Position numbers and translations under genes: made by a program. Shown piece by piece: positions 26,243 to 34,801 of a stretch of 64,000 nt of DNA. Within the stretch, counting starts at the first letter, position 1. Every line of letters begins with the position of its first letter. The stretch comes from Actinomadura rubteroloni (GTDB lineage Bacteria; Actinomycetota; Actinomycetes; Streptosporangiales; Streptosporangiaceae), in assembly GCF_002911665.1 (NCBI RefSeq), contig NZ_MTBP01000001.1, positions 248,001 through 312,000 of the forward strand, read 5' to 3'. Below the pieces are notes generated by a model, which did not search any database, was not told the origin of the DNA, and saw only the letters and a program-made list of their open reading frames with translations.

Positions 26243-26989
26243 TCAGTGCGGCCGGACCGACACCTCGGCCACCACGGCGTCGCGCGGCGCCTCCAGCGCG
26301 CTCACGAGCACCTTGGCGACCGTCTCGGCGGACGCGTAGTCGCTCGGGTCGTACGAACGTCCCTCCTGGGCGCGGACGCTCTCCTGCATCCGCGACGCGG
26401 TGCGTCCGGGGAAGACGGTGGTGACGCGCACGTCCGCCTCCTCGGCGCGCAGGGCGTCCGCCAGCGACCGCAGCCCGGCCTTGCTCGCCGCGTACGCCGA
26501 CCAGCCCGGGTTGGCGCGCAGGCCCGCCGTCGAGTTGACGAACACGATGTCCCCGGACGCGGCGCGCAGCGCGGGCAGCAGCAGCCGCGTCAGCTCCGCC
26601 GCCGAGACGAGATTGACGGTCACGTGGTCGAGCCAGTCGTCGGCCTCCAGCTCCCCGACCGTGCCGAGGTGGACGACCCCGGCGGCGTGGATCAGCCCGT
26701 CCAGCCGTCCGGGCGGCCCGGCGGCGACGAGCCGGGCCTCCAGCCGGCGCGGCTCGGTGAGGTCGAGCGGGAGCGTCGTGATCCCCGGCCCGGCGGCCGG
26801 CGCGCCCCCGGACCCGACGTGGAACGCCTGCGTGCGCGCGTGCGCGCCCTTGCGCAGCGTCTCGGCCAGGTCGGCCAGACGCTCCGGCGAGCGTCCGCTG
26901 AGAATGAGGTCGTGCCCCTTGTCGCGCAGCAGCCCCGCGACGGCGGTGCCGATGCCGCCGGTCGCCCCGGTGATCAGATACGTGCCCAT
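26243..26989 (-). CDS. Short-chain dehydrogenase/reductase
   Basis: 248 residues from ATG 26987-26989. The NAD(P) motif TGATGGIGTAVAG is at about residues 7-19, the structural motif is DGLIHAAGV, and the active site is FVNSTAGLRANPGWSAYAAS followed by K (Ser, then Tyr-x3-Lys). Normal length for the classical SDR family. Substrate not assignable. It is convergent with the rhomboid gene. Confidence 0.9.
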   Translation of the reverse strand: MGTYLITGATGGIGTAVAGLLRDKGHDLILSGRSPERLADLAETLRKGAHARTQAFHVGSGGAPAAGPGITTLPLDLTEPRRLEARLVAAGPPGRLDGLIHAAGVVHLGTVGELEADDWLDHVTVNLVSAAELTRLLLPALRAASGDIVFVNSTAGLRANPGWSAYAASKAGLRSLADALRAEEADVRVTTVFPGRTASRMQESVRAQEGRSYDPSDYASAETVAKVLVSALEAPRDAVVAEVSVRPH

Positions 26990-27047
26990 GACGCCCCATT
27001 CTCGTGGACTCCCGTACCTGGATCGACGCCTCGCGCGCCCGCCGGGT

Positions 27048-27602
27048 TCAGGCGCCCTCGATGACGAGGTCGAGCAAAGCGAGGACGACGCCTTTCACGG
27101 CCGTCCTGTCCCGGGCGTCGCACGGCACGAGCGGCACCCCGGCCCCGATGCCGAGCGCCTCGCGGACCTCCTCCAGCGCGTACCGCTCGCCGTCGGGGAA
27201 CTGGTTGACGCCGATCGCGAGCGGGATCCCGGCGGACTCGAAGTAGTCGAGCGCGGGGTAGGCGTCGTCGATCCGGCGGGTGTCGACGAGGACGACGGCG
27301 CCGAGCGTGCCGTCCACCAGGTCGTCCCACAGGAACGTGAAGCGCTCCTGGCCGGGCGTGCCGAACAGGTAGAGGACGATGTTGCCGTCGAGCGTGACGC
27401 GCCCGAAGTCGAACGCGACCGTCGTGGTGGACTTGGCGGCGACGGCGGACGTGTCATCCACGCCCCGCGAGACCTCGGTGAGCGCCGCCTCGGTCGTCAG
27501 CGGCGCGATCTCCGACAGCGCGCCGACGAACGTCGTCTTGCCGACCCCGAAGCCGCCGGACACGACGATCTTCGCGGAGACGGGATCAGAGGGCACGGAC
27601 AC
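27048..27602 (-). CDS. cvnD: Conservon small GTPase-like protein (CvnD)
   Basis: About 184 residues. GTP-binding motifs: P-loop VVSGGFGVGKTTFVGAL, DFGRV and YLFGTPGQERF (G3-like), and a G4-type VNQFPDGE. The start is probably GTG 27602 or GTG 27596; both lie inside the end of cvnC, so translation is coupled. In conservons the four proteins form a membrane-associated complex likened to eukaryotic G-protein receptor systems. This is the last gene of the cvnA-B-C-D operon. Confidence 0.88.
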   Translation of the reverse strand: MSVPSDPVSAKIVVSGGFGVGKTTFVGALSEIAPLTTEAALTEVSRGVDDTSAVAAKSTTTVAFDFGRVTLDGNIVLYLFGTPGQERFTFLWDDLVDGTLGAVVLVDTRRIDDAYPALDYFESAGIPLAIGVNQFPDGERYALEEVREALGIGAGVPLVPCDARDRTAVKGVVLALLDLVIEGA

Positions 27603-27930
27603 CGTCCCGGATGCGTTCCAGCAGTTCACGTGTCACGTTCGGCGCGTCGGTGATGTTGGCGTGCACGATCACCAGCCGTTCGGCGAGCAGGTCGGCGACC
27701 AGCACCCGCGCGACCCCGACCGGCACCCCGACGCCGCGCGCGATCTCGGCGACCGACACCGGCAGGCGGCACAGCTCCACGATCCGCCGCCGCTCGAACC
27801 CGAGCGGCGCGGCCAGGGCCGCGGGCGCCGCGCTGACCAGCGTCTCCACCCGGAGCCGCTGGTCCACCGGATGCGTGCGGCCGCCGGTGACGATGAACGG
27901 CCGCAGGATCGGGTCCGGGTCGTCGTTCAC
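27586..27930 (-). CDS. cvnC: DUF742 protein (CvnC)
   Basis: 114 residues from GTG 27928-27930, whose GTGA overlaps the cvnB stop. Winged-helix-like DUF742: ILRPFIVTGGRTHP, LGFERRRIVELC, SVAEIARGVGVPVGVARVLV and VIVHANI. The frame is open 22 codons further upstream, but the overlap and family start favour this GTG. It acts as an adaptor within the conservon complex. Confidence 0.9.
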   Translation of the reverse strand: MNDDPDPILRPFIVTGGRTHPVDQRLRVETLVSAAPAALAAPLGFERRRIVELCRLPVSVAEIARGVGVPVGVARVLVADLLAERLVIVHANITDAPNVTRELLERIRDGVRAL

Positions 27931-28349
27931 CGCAGGACCTGGAGTTTCAGCTCCGACACGAGCTGCGGGGTGAGGAGCGCTCCGAACCGGTCGCACAGCA
28001 GCGCCATCTGGTGGCCGACGAGCCCGAGGTCGGCGCCGTCGGACGCGACCACGCCGAGGCAGCTCCCGTCGGAGATCACCGACATCAGCAGGAAGCCCCG
28101 GTTCATCTCGATCATGACCAGGCGCAGGCCCTCGAAGTCGTACCGGTGGGCCGCGCCGCGCGCGAGGCTCGTCACGCCGGCGACGATGGCGGCCAGGTGC
28201 TCGGCCGACTCCCGGTCGGCGCGCGTGTGCGCCGAGCGGGCCATCAGCAGGCCGTCCGACGACACCGCGACGGCCTCGGCGACGCCGTCGGTGCCGCGCA
28301 CGAAGTCGTCCAGCAGCCAGGTGACGTCGTCGGTGCGGGCAACGGTCAT
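27927..28349 (-). CDS. cvnB: Roadblock/LC7 protein (CvnB)
   Basis: 140 residues from ATG 28347-28349, overlapping the cvnA stop as ATGA. Roadblock fold: VTWLLDDFVRGTDGVAEAVA, VSSDGLLMARS, AAIVAGVTSLARGAA and FLLMSVISDGSCLGVVAS. By analogy with MglB it may regulate the GTPase CvnD. It belongs to the four-gene conservon. Confidence 0.92.
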   Translation of the reverse strand: MTVARTDDVTWLLDDFVRGTDGVAEAVAVSSDGLLMARSAHTRADRESAEHLAAIVAGVTSLARGAAHRYDFEGLRLVMIEMNRGFLLMSVISDGSCLGVVASDGADLGLVGHQMALLCDRFGALLTPQLVSELKLQVLR

Positions 28350-30487
28350 GGGGAGGTCTCCTCGTTGTCGGGGTCGGCGGACCGGGCGCGGTGGACGCCG
28401 GAGCGGAACGTCTCCAGCACCGAGCGGACCTCCGCCGGGTCGCGGGGCGGCGCCGTCCGGGCCGGGCGGACGGGACGGCGCGGCGCCGCCGGGCTGCGTT
28501 TCACCAGGCCGTTGCGCGTGGTCGTGACCGGCGCGACGACCGGCCGTTCCGGCGGCGCCCCGGCCGGGACGGGCTCGGGCACGGGCTCGGGGGCCTTCTC
28601 CTCGACCAGCAGCGACGCCGGCAGCACCACCCGCGCCGTTACCCCGGTCAGCGGCGAATCGTGCAGCCACACGCGGACACCGAGCCGTCCGGCCAGCCGT
28701 CCGACGACGTGGTGGCCGAGCCGCCGCGCCGATTCGACCAGGTGGCCGCCCTCGCCGCGCAGCCGCTCGTTGGCCGCCGCGAGGGCCTCGGGGTCCATGC
28801 CGACGCCCTGGTCTACGATCGCGATGTGGTACTCGCCGTCGGCCAGCCGCGCCTGGACCTCGACCTCCCGGTCCGGCGGCGAGAACGTCAGGGCGTTCTC
28901 CACCAGCTCCGCCAGCAGGTGGGCGACCTCGGCCGCCGCCGTGCCCGCGAGCCGCGCGTCGTCCATCCGGCGGAGCGTGACGCGGCGGTACTCCTCGACC
29001 TCCGCGAACGCCGAGCGCAGGACGTCCCCGACCGGGATCGGGCCGGACCAGCGCCGGGGCGCGTGCCGTCCGGCGAGCACGAGCAGGCTCTCGGCGTTGC
29101 GGCGCATGCGGGTGGCGAGGTGGTCCAGCTCGAAGAGGTTCGCCAGCGCGCCGGGATCGGTCTCGTCGCGTTCGAGCGTCGTGATGAAGCCGAGCTGGCG
29201 GCGCACGAGGTTCTGGTTGCGGTGGCCGAGGTTGGCGAGCGACTCGGCGGAGTTGCGGCGCAGCACCGCCTGCTCGGACGCCAGCTCGACGGCGGTCCGG
29301 CGGACGGCGTCCAGCGCCCCCGCGACCTCGGCGAACTCGTCCCGGCGGGTCAGCAGCCGGGACGGCTCGACGGAGCCCGCGCGCTCCCCGGACTGGACGG
29401 CGGCGACGGCGGCGGGCAGCGTCCGCTCGGCGACGTCGCGCGCCTCGGCGGCCAGCGTGCGCAGCGGCCGGACGATCGACCGCGCCGTGTAGAGCCACAG
29501 CAGGACCGCGACGACCAGCACGAGCAGCGCGCCCCCGCCGTACGCGGCCTGCCGGAGCCGGGCGGCGGCGCGCAGGTCGGCGGCGCGGTGCCGGACGTCG
29601 GCGCCGACGCCGAGCTGGACGGCGCGCAGGTCGTCCACCACGGTCGTCATGGCCGCCCACCACTGCGGCGGCGAGACGCCCAGCCGGCGTCCGCCCGCGC
29701 CCTGGAGCGCGCGTTCCTCCAGCGCGGCGGCGGTGCCCGCGGCCCGGGTGCGCAGCGCGGCGTCGAGCGCGTCGCGGCGGACGGGCGTCGCGACGGTGCG
29801 GAAGCGCTCCAGCGCGTCCAGCTTGCGGGCGCGGACCTCGGTGAACCGCCGGTAGTCGGCGACGGTGAACCGTCCGACCGCGAACACGCCGTTGAGATGG
29901 CCGCGTTCGAGCGCCATGGCCTCTTTCGCGTCGCCGAGCGTCCGGAGCGCGTCAAGGCCGCGCGCGAGCTGTGGATCGTCGGACGTGGCCAGCCCGCGCA
30001 GCGCCGTGTTCAGCCGCGCGATCCCGGCCGTGTAACGGTCCAGAACGGCCGTGCGGGACGCGTGTCCGGCGTCCACGGAGCCGCGCAGCTCGCCGAGGCC
30101 GTCGAAGCCCGCCAGGCCGTCGCGGACGACCCGCACGTCGCGCCGCGCCAGCAGCCGGTCCAGCGCCGTCCTCGCCCGGTCGGACGCCGCGCGCTGGGCG
30201 GTCACGCGCGGCCGGTAGTCGGTCGCGCCGCCCATGAGCCCGCTGGTGAGGCCGCGTTCGCGCTGCACGGCGTGGATGAGTTCCTGCGCGGCGAGCGCCA
30301 GTTCGACGTCGTCGGCGACGGTCGCCGCGCGGCCCGCCGCGCTCACCTGGGCGAGCGTCGCGGCGAGGACGAGCGCGACGAGCGCCGCCGTCGGCACGGC
30401 GAGGATCACCGCCATGCGCGTTCTGATGCTCCCGCGCGTGCCGCCGGTCCGGGCGCGCGCCGGTGCGGCGCGGTGCCGTGGGTTCAC
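28346..30487 (-). CDS. cvnA: Nitrate/nitrite-sensor-type histidine kinase (CvnA)
   Basis: 713 residues from GTG 30485-30487, with GGGGGA upstream. N-terminal membrane segment (about 25-48), then an extracytoplasmic NIT-type helical domain (LIHAVQRERGLTSGLMGGAT is its signature), a second membrane segment (about 312-334), HAMP, and a kinase core with a variant His box near ASLANLGHRNQNL. The ATPase motifs are LLAELVENALTFSPP (N box) and IAIVDQGVGMD (G1). The C-terminal ~100 residues are Pro/Arg-rich and probably disordered. It heads the conservon operon and has no response regulator beside it. Confidence 0.9.
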   Translation of the reverse strand: MNPRHRAAPARARTGGTRGSIRTRMAVILAVPTAALVALVLAATLAQVSAAGRAATVADDVELALAAQELIHAVQRERGLTSGLMGGATDYRPRVTAQRAASDRARTALDRLLARRDVRVVRDGLAGFDGLGELRGSVDAGHASRTAVLDRYTAGIARLNTALRGLATSDDPQLARGLDALRTLGDAKEAMALERGHLNGVFAVGRFTVADYRRFTEVRARKLDALERFRTVATPVRRDALDAALRTRAAGTAAALEERALQGAGGRRLGVSPPQWWAAMTTVVDDLRAVQLGVGADVRHRAADLRAAARLRQAAYGGGALLVLVVAVLLWLYTARSIVRPLRTLAAEARDVAERTLPAAVAAVQSGERAGSVEPSRLLTRRDEFAEVAGALDAVRRTAVELASEQAVLRRNSAESLANLGHRNQNLVRRQLGFITTLERDETDPGALANLFELDHLATRMRRNAESLLVLAGRHAPRRWSGPIPVGDVLRSAFAEVEEYRRVTLRRMDDARLAGTAAAEVAHLLAELVENALTFSPPDREVEVQARLADGEYHIAIVDQGVGMDPEALAAANERLRGEGGHLVESARRLGHHVVGRLAGRLGVRVWLHDSPLTGVTARVVLPASLLVEEKAPEPVPEPVPAGAPPERPVVAPVTTTRNGLVKRSPAAPRRPVRPARTAPPRDPAEVRSVLETFRSGVHRARSADPDNEETSP

Positions 30488-30607
30488 GCCGTCCCCCCTG
30501 CGTCGGTCTGGGGGTGACGCTAGAAAGGAACGGTTACGACGGCATTGCCGGGCGATATATCAGTGTTACGGCCCAGCCATTGTTTCCGCGCCGCCTGGGT
30601 GAGACCC

Positions 30608-32065
30608 CTAGTTCGGGCGCAGGACGCGGGTCACGCCGGCGATCAGAGCCGTCGCGAGGACCCAGCCCGCCGCGACGAGCCCGTACGCGACCCAGCGGGA
30701 CCACCCGGACGGGTCGAACGCCTGTTGCTGCCCGAACGTGTCGATCGGTATGAGCAGGTCCAGGCTGTAGACGAGAGCGTGGAAACGGGGGACCTCGGCC
30801 GGTTGCTTGATGGGCGTCGGACGGTCGAGGGAGAACACGACCGTCCCCGCGACGAGCAGGACGCCGAACCACGCGAACGCCAGCCACGGGCGGTAGCCGT
30901 AGCCGACCGTCCAGTCCAGCAGCGTGTTCCACCCCTTGCCGACCGGGTTGAGCGAGCGGCGCCGCGCCCGCAGCTTCGCGAGCTGCACCTTCCGCGCCAG
31001 GTCGTCGTGGCCGACGCTGTGGTACCAGGTGGCGAGCTGCTCGAACGGCTGGAGGTGGAACTCGGGGTCGCGGCTGACCCAGCTCAGCCGGTCCTTGAAC
31101 TCGCCGCCGCGCAGCGTCTCGTAGACCAGGCCGTTGAGGTACAGCTCGTCCGGCCAGATGTCCGGATGGTCCATGACCAGGGAGATGCGGGAGTAGGACA
31201 GCGAGACGCGTCCCTTGATCCGCTCCTCCGGCCAGAGCAGCAGCTCGTCGGCGGTCATGTGGCTGGCGTGCAGCGCCATCCGGACGGGGTCGCCGGAGTC
31301 CAGGAAGGCCCGCGAGAACGAGACGATCCCGGTGAACCGGGCATTGCGGATCCGGACCGTCCCGAGCGCGGAGAATCCCTGGCTGAACTCGGCGGTGTCC
31401 TCCACGACCATGCTCTGCGCGTCGAGGGCGATACGTCCCGGGTTGATGAGCTTCGCGCCCTCCATGAAGAGCCCGCCGTTCATCCGCGCGCCGGTGAGCC
31501 GGACGCCGCCGGTGAAGACGGCCTCCCGGGCGAAACAGCCGACGTCCACGACGAGACCGCCCGCGAACACGGCCCAGCGGTCCTCCGACGGCGCTGTGAC
31601 GGACGTGGCGTTCAGCCGCAGCCCGCCGGTGAGCTGTGCGCGCGTGAGGCTCAGCGTGCCGTCGATCTGCGTGTCGGACAGGCTGAGATAGCCGTCCGCG
31701 CGCAGCCCGCCGCCGTCGAACCCGGGCATCCTGCACCCGTTGAACCGCAGTTGCCGCGTCTGCGCGTTGGACAGGTCGGGCGCCTCCACGAGACGGCACC
31801 GCTCCAGCCGCAGCTCGTGCTCGATCGTCCCGCCGGACAGGTCGAGCCGTCCGACGATGTACGCGCCGCGCAGCCGGACGGCCGGGACGAACCCGGGCCG
31901 CGTCTCCCGTCCGCCGAGCAGCAGCCGCGCGATGATCTCGGCGCGGACGATCCGGTCGGGGTGCGGTCCGGTGGGCAGGTCGCCGCCGACGACGACGGTC
32001 GAGCCGGCGGGGAACGCCGACCAGAGCCGCCGTTCGGCCGAGTTCAGTCCGGGGGGTTCGGGCAC
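30608..32065 (-). CDS. Beta-helix membrane protein, actinobacterial 'membrane-associated oxidoreductase' type
   Basis: 485 residues from ATG 32063-32065. Residues ~60-330 are pentapeptide/beta-helix-like repeats (VRLRGAYIVGRLDLSGGTIE, LRADGYLSLSDTQIDGTLSL). A soluble helical region follows, then two or three membrane segments near the C-terminus (WLAFAWFGVLLVAGTVVF and WVAYGLVAAGWVLATALIAG). Homologues are often labelled oxidoreductase, but I see no nucleotide or flavin motif. Function unknown; probably a surface or membrane scaffold. Confidence 0.65.
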   Translation of the reverse strand: MPEPPGLNSAERRLWSAFPAGSTVVVGGDLPTGPHPDRIVRAEIIARLLLGGRETRPGFVPAVRLRGAYIVGRLDLSGGTIEHELRLERCRLVEAPDLSNAQTRQLRFNGCRMPGFDGGGLRADGYLSLSDTQIDGTLSLTRAQLTGGLRLNATSVTAPSEDRWAVFAGGLVVDVGCFAREAVFTGGVRLTGARMNGGLFMEGAKLINPGRIALDAQSMVVEDTAEFSQGFSALGTVRIRNARFTGIVSFSRAFLDSGDPVRMALHASHMTADELLLWPEERIKGRVSLSYSRISLVMDHPDIWPDELYLNGLVYETLRGGEFKDRLSWVSRDPEFHLQPFEQLATWYHSVGHDDLARKVQLAKLRARRRSLNPVGKGWNTLLDWTVGYGYRPWLAFAWFGVLLVAGTVVFSLDRPTPIKQPAEVPRFHALVYSLDLLIPIDTFGQQQAFDPSGWSRWVAYGLVAAGWVLATALIAGVTRVLRPN

Positions 32066-32124
32066 GGACCCTGTTTCTACGGGGTCCGCCCTCCGCGATC
32101 AAGACCGCGGAGGGCGGAACGGCG

Positions 32125-32907
32125 TCAGAAGAAGCCGCGGCGGCGGCCGGCGTGCTGGAGGTAGCCGTCCAGCTCGTGCTCCCAGGAGGTCTGGTCGACC
32201 GTCGCGTAGTCCACGGTGAAGCGGCTGAACGAGTCGTGGCCCTCGGTGAACAGGCCGCCGCGCTTGTCCAGCTCGAGGACGACCTCCATCGAGTGGGGGT
32301 TCGCCACGAACGTCACCTCAAGCTGGGTGATGCCGTTGTACTGGTGCGGCGGGTGGAACTCGATCTCCTGGTAGAAGGGGAGTTCCTGGTGGACGCCGTG
32401 AATGCGTCCCTTCTCGCAGTCGGCGTTCCGGAAGTGGAAGCCGAGGTTGGAGAACGCCGCGAGGATGCGCTCCTGCGCGGGCAGCGGGTGGATCGCGATC
32501 GGGTCGAGGTCGCCCGGGTCCAGCGCGCCCTTGACCTCCAGCTCCGTCGACAGGCCGACGGTCATGCCGTGCAGCGGGTGCCCGTACATGTGGGTCAGCG
32601 GCGCCTCCCACGGGACGGGGAACTGCACCGGGATCCCGTACCGCGCGCCCGGGTTCAGCCGGAACGCCCCGGCCACCGGGATCTGGTTGTAGGTGAGGTT
32701 CGCGTTGTACTCGCTGTCGCTGGTCTCCACCTCGACCTTGGTGCGCAGCGCGAGGTTCACGCCGATGATGTCGGACTCGTACTCGCCGCCGATGATGGTG
32801 ATCTCACCGGTGACGACACCGCCCGGCTGCGTGTTCGGGTCGTGCAGGACGGTCTCGATGGACGGGCCGCCCACGCCCATCGCCTGCCTCAGCCGCTTGA
32901 AGACCAC
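32125..32907 (-). CDS. spo0M: Spo0M/arrestin-like sporulation-control protein
   Basis: 260 residues from GTG 32905-32907. The SpoOM family fold is a tandem beta-sandwich resembling arrestin. Visible family sequence includes SIETVLHDPNTQPGGVVTGE, then QIPVAGAF, IPVQFPVPWEAPLTH and the C-terminal region EVVLELDKRGG. In Bacillus Spo0M influences sporulation entry and morphology; actinomycete copies are less studied. A candidate ECF-sigma promoter lies upstream (32961-32986). Confidence 0.92.
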   Translation of the reverse strand: MVFKRLRQAMGVGGPSIETVLHDPNTQPGGVVTGEITIIGGEYESDIIGVNLALRTKVEVETSDSEYNANLTYNQIPVAGAFRLNPGARYGIPVQFPVPWEAPLTHMYGHPLHGMTVGLSTELEVKGALDPGDLDPIAIHPLPAQERILAAFSNLGFHFRNADCEKGRIHGVHQELPFYQEIEFHPPHQYNGITQLEVTFVANPHSMEVVLELDKRGGLFTEGHDSFSRFTVDYATVDQTSWEHELDGYLQHAGRRRGFF

Positions 32908-32960
32908 GTGCTCTCATTCCTCCCTGCAACGGGCGCCCCGCGGCACCCCGGCATCCCATA

Positions 32961-32986
32961 GACGCCCTGCGGGGAGGGTACGTTCC
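32961..32986 (-). promoter_or_regulatory. Candidate ECF-sigma promoter for spo0M
   Basis: On the minus strand, GGAAC (32986-32982) is followed after 17 bases by CGTC (32964-32961). This matches the GGAAC-N16/17-CGT pattern of stress ECF sigma factors and is correctly placed about 55 bp before the spo0M start. Confidence 0.45.
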
Positions 32987-33021
32987 AGGCACTTCGTCCC
33001 GAAGCCGATTCGCGACCCCGG

Positions 33022-33345
33022 TCAGTGACCGCCCCCGGCCAGGTTCAGGCCGACGACGCCGACGACGATCAGCGCGAGTGCGGCGATCTTGAGCGGCGAC
33101 ACCTGGTCGTGCAGGACGGCCATTCCGAGCGCGGACGTGCCGACCGCGCCCACGCCGACCCACACGGCGTAGGCGGTGCCGATGTCGAGCCGCTTCAGCG
33201 CGAGGCTGAGCAGGCCGAAGCTCAGGACCGAGAAGAACAGGAACGACAGCGACGGGCCGAGCGCGGTGAACCCGCGGCTGGCCTTGAGGGAAAGGGCCAT
33301 CGCGACCTCGAACAGGCCCGCGATGATCACGAGGAGCCACGCCAT
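33022..33345 (-). CDS. gdx: SMR guanidinium exporter (Gdx/SugE type)
   Basis: 107 residues from ATG 33343-33345, with GGGAGG 7 bases upstream; an upstream in-frame start would lie inside the riboswitch. Four membrane segments: AWLLVIIAGLFEVAMALSLK (with the proton-coupling Glu), SLSFLFFSVLSFGLLSLAL, TAYAVWVGVGAVGTSALGMA and LKIAALALIVVGVVGLNLAG. The GTAYAVWVGVGAVG segment matches the Gdx subgroup rather than EmrE. With a guanidine-III riboswitch in its leader, export of guanidinium is the likely role. Confidence 0.93.
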   Translation of the reverse strand: MAWLLVIIAGLFEVAMALSLKASRGFTALGPSLSFLFFSVLSFGLLSLALKRLDIGTAYAVWVGVGAVGTSALGMAVLHDQVSPLKIAALALIVVGVVGLNLAGGGH

Positions 33346-33372
33346 GATGAGCCTCCCGGCAGACGAAGAACA

Positions 33373-33414
33373 CGCGTCGTCTTCGCTCACCGGGTACGGC
33401 GCACCTCGTCCGGG
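33373..33414 (-). ncRNA. Guanidine-III riboswitch (ykkC-III)
   Basis: Reading the minus strand from 33414, the core CGGACGAGGTGCGCCGTACC is followed by CGGTGAGCGAAGACGACGCG. The first part matches, as I recall it, the crystallised Thermobifida fusca guanidine-III aptamer. P1 forms between the two CCGG segments; the pseudoknot pairs TGCGCCGT with ACGACGCG, with one C-A mismatch. It ends about 27 bases before the exporter start, close enough to govern the ribosome binding site. Confidence 0.92.
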
Positions 33415-33469
33415 AGAGCGATCACCACTCCCACCTGGGTCAACGGCCTGCCGCCGCCGCTTTGTTCCG

Positions 33470-34801
33470 TCAGGGGCGGCCGAGCGCCCGGTACTCCCAG
33501 TCGGCGGCCCGCCAGCGTCCGGCGTTGAGGACGTGCCGGCCGTCCACGATGCGGCGGTGGTCGACGACGGCGCCGAGCGCCTCCGGGTCGACCTCGCGGA
33601 ACTCGGTCCACTCGGTGAGCAGCACGACGACGTCCGCGCCGCGCGCCACGTCCAGCGCCGAGTCGCCGTAGGACAGCTCGGGGAAGGCGCGGCGGGCGTT
33701 GCCGAGCGCGGCCGGGTCGTAGACGCGGACGTCCGCGCCGAGGCCGTGCAGCGTGCGGGCGACCTCCAGCGCGGGGGCGTCGCGGATGTCGTCGGAGTTC
33801 GGCTTGAACGCCGCGCCCCAGGCCGCGACGCGGGCGCCCGCGATCCGGCCGCCGAGCAGTTCGCCGACGAGGTCGACCGTCCGGGCCCGCCGCCGCTGGT
33901 TGATCTTGTCGACCTCGCGGAGGAACGACGTGGCCTGGCCGACGCCGATCTCCTCGGCGCGGTGCGCGAACGCGCGGATGTCCTTGGGCAGGCAGCCGCC
34001 GCCGAAGCCGAGACCTGGTTTGAGGAAGCGCCCGCCGATGCGGTCGTCCAGGGCGAGGGCGTCGGCGAGGTCCTTGACGTCCGCGCCGACGGCCTCGCAG
34101 ACCTCGGCCATCGCGTTGATGTAGGAGATCTTGGTGGCCAGGAAGGAGTTCGCGGCGACCTTGACCAGCTCGGCGGTCGCGAGGTCGGTCCGGACGACCG
34201 GCGCCCCGTACTCCAGGACGGGCCGGAACGCCGCCCGCAGCCGCTCCTCCGCCCAGTCGGACTGGACGCCGAACACGAGCCGGTCGGGGTGCAGGGTGTC
34301 GTCCACGGCGAAGCCCTCGCGCAGGAACTCGGGGTTCCAGGCGAGTTCGACGCCGGACCCGGCGGGCGCCAGCTCGCGCAGCACGCCGGTCAGCCGCTCG
34401 GCGGTGCCGACCGGGACGGTGGAGCGGCCGACGACGAGCGCGCGGCGGTCCAGGTGCGGGGCGAGGCTGCGGACGGCGGCGTCCACGTAGGAGACGTCGG
34501 CGGCGTCGGATCCGGCCTGCTGCGGGGTTCCGACGCAGATGAAGTGGACGTCCCCGAACCGAGCGGCCTCGGTATAGGACGTGGTGAAGCGCAGCCGTCC
34601 CGATTCCAGCGCCTTGGTGAGCAGTTCGGGCAGGCCGGGCTCGAAGATGGGCGTCTCGCCGGACTGGAGTTTGGCGATCTTCTCCTCGTCCACGTCGACG
34701 CCGAGCACGTCGTAGCCGAGCACGGCCATGCAGATGGCGTGCGTGGCACCGAGGTAGCCCGTGCCGATGACGGTGAGGCGCGGGGAGTCGATGGGGCTCA
34801 T
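33470..34801 (-). CDS. ugd: UDP-glucose 6-dehydrogenase
   Basis: 443 residues from ATG 34799-34801, after GAGAGGAC. Oxidises UDP-glucose to UDP-glucuronate for cell-wall or exopolysaccharide sugars. The NAD motif is VIGTGYLGATHA. Other family motifs are FEPGL, STVPVGTAERL, NPEFLREGFAVDD, KVAANSFLATKISYINA, the catalytic Cys in GLGFGGGCLPKDI, and the C-terminal domain AAFKPNSDDIRDAPALEVAR. Full length. No other polysaccharide gene is adjacent; the riboswitch and exporter follow 55 bp downstream. Confidence 0.95.
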   Translation of the reverse strand: MSPIDSPRLTVIGTGYLGATHAICMAVLGYDVLGVDVDEEKIAKLQSGETPIFEPGLPELLTKALESGRLRFTTSYTEAARFGDVHFICVGTPQQAGSDAADVSYVDAAVRSLAPHLDRRALVVGRSTVPVGTAERLTGVLRELAPAGSGVELAWNPEFLREGFAVDDTLHPDRLVFGVQSDWAEERLRAAFRPVLEYGAPVVRTDLATAELVKVAANSFLATKISYINAMAEVCEAVGADVKDLADALALDDRIGGRFLKPGLGFGGGCLPKDIRAFAHRAEEIGVGQATSFLREVDKINQRRRARTVDLVGELLGGRIAGARVAAWGAAFKPNSDDIRDAPALEVARTLHGLGADVRVYDPAALGNARRAFPELSYGDSALDVARGADVVVLLTEWTEFREVDPEALGAVVDHRRIVDGRHVLNAGRWRAADWEYRALGRP

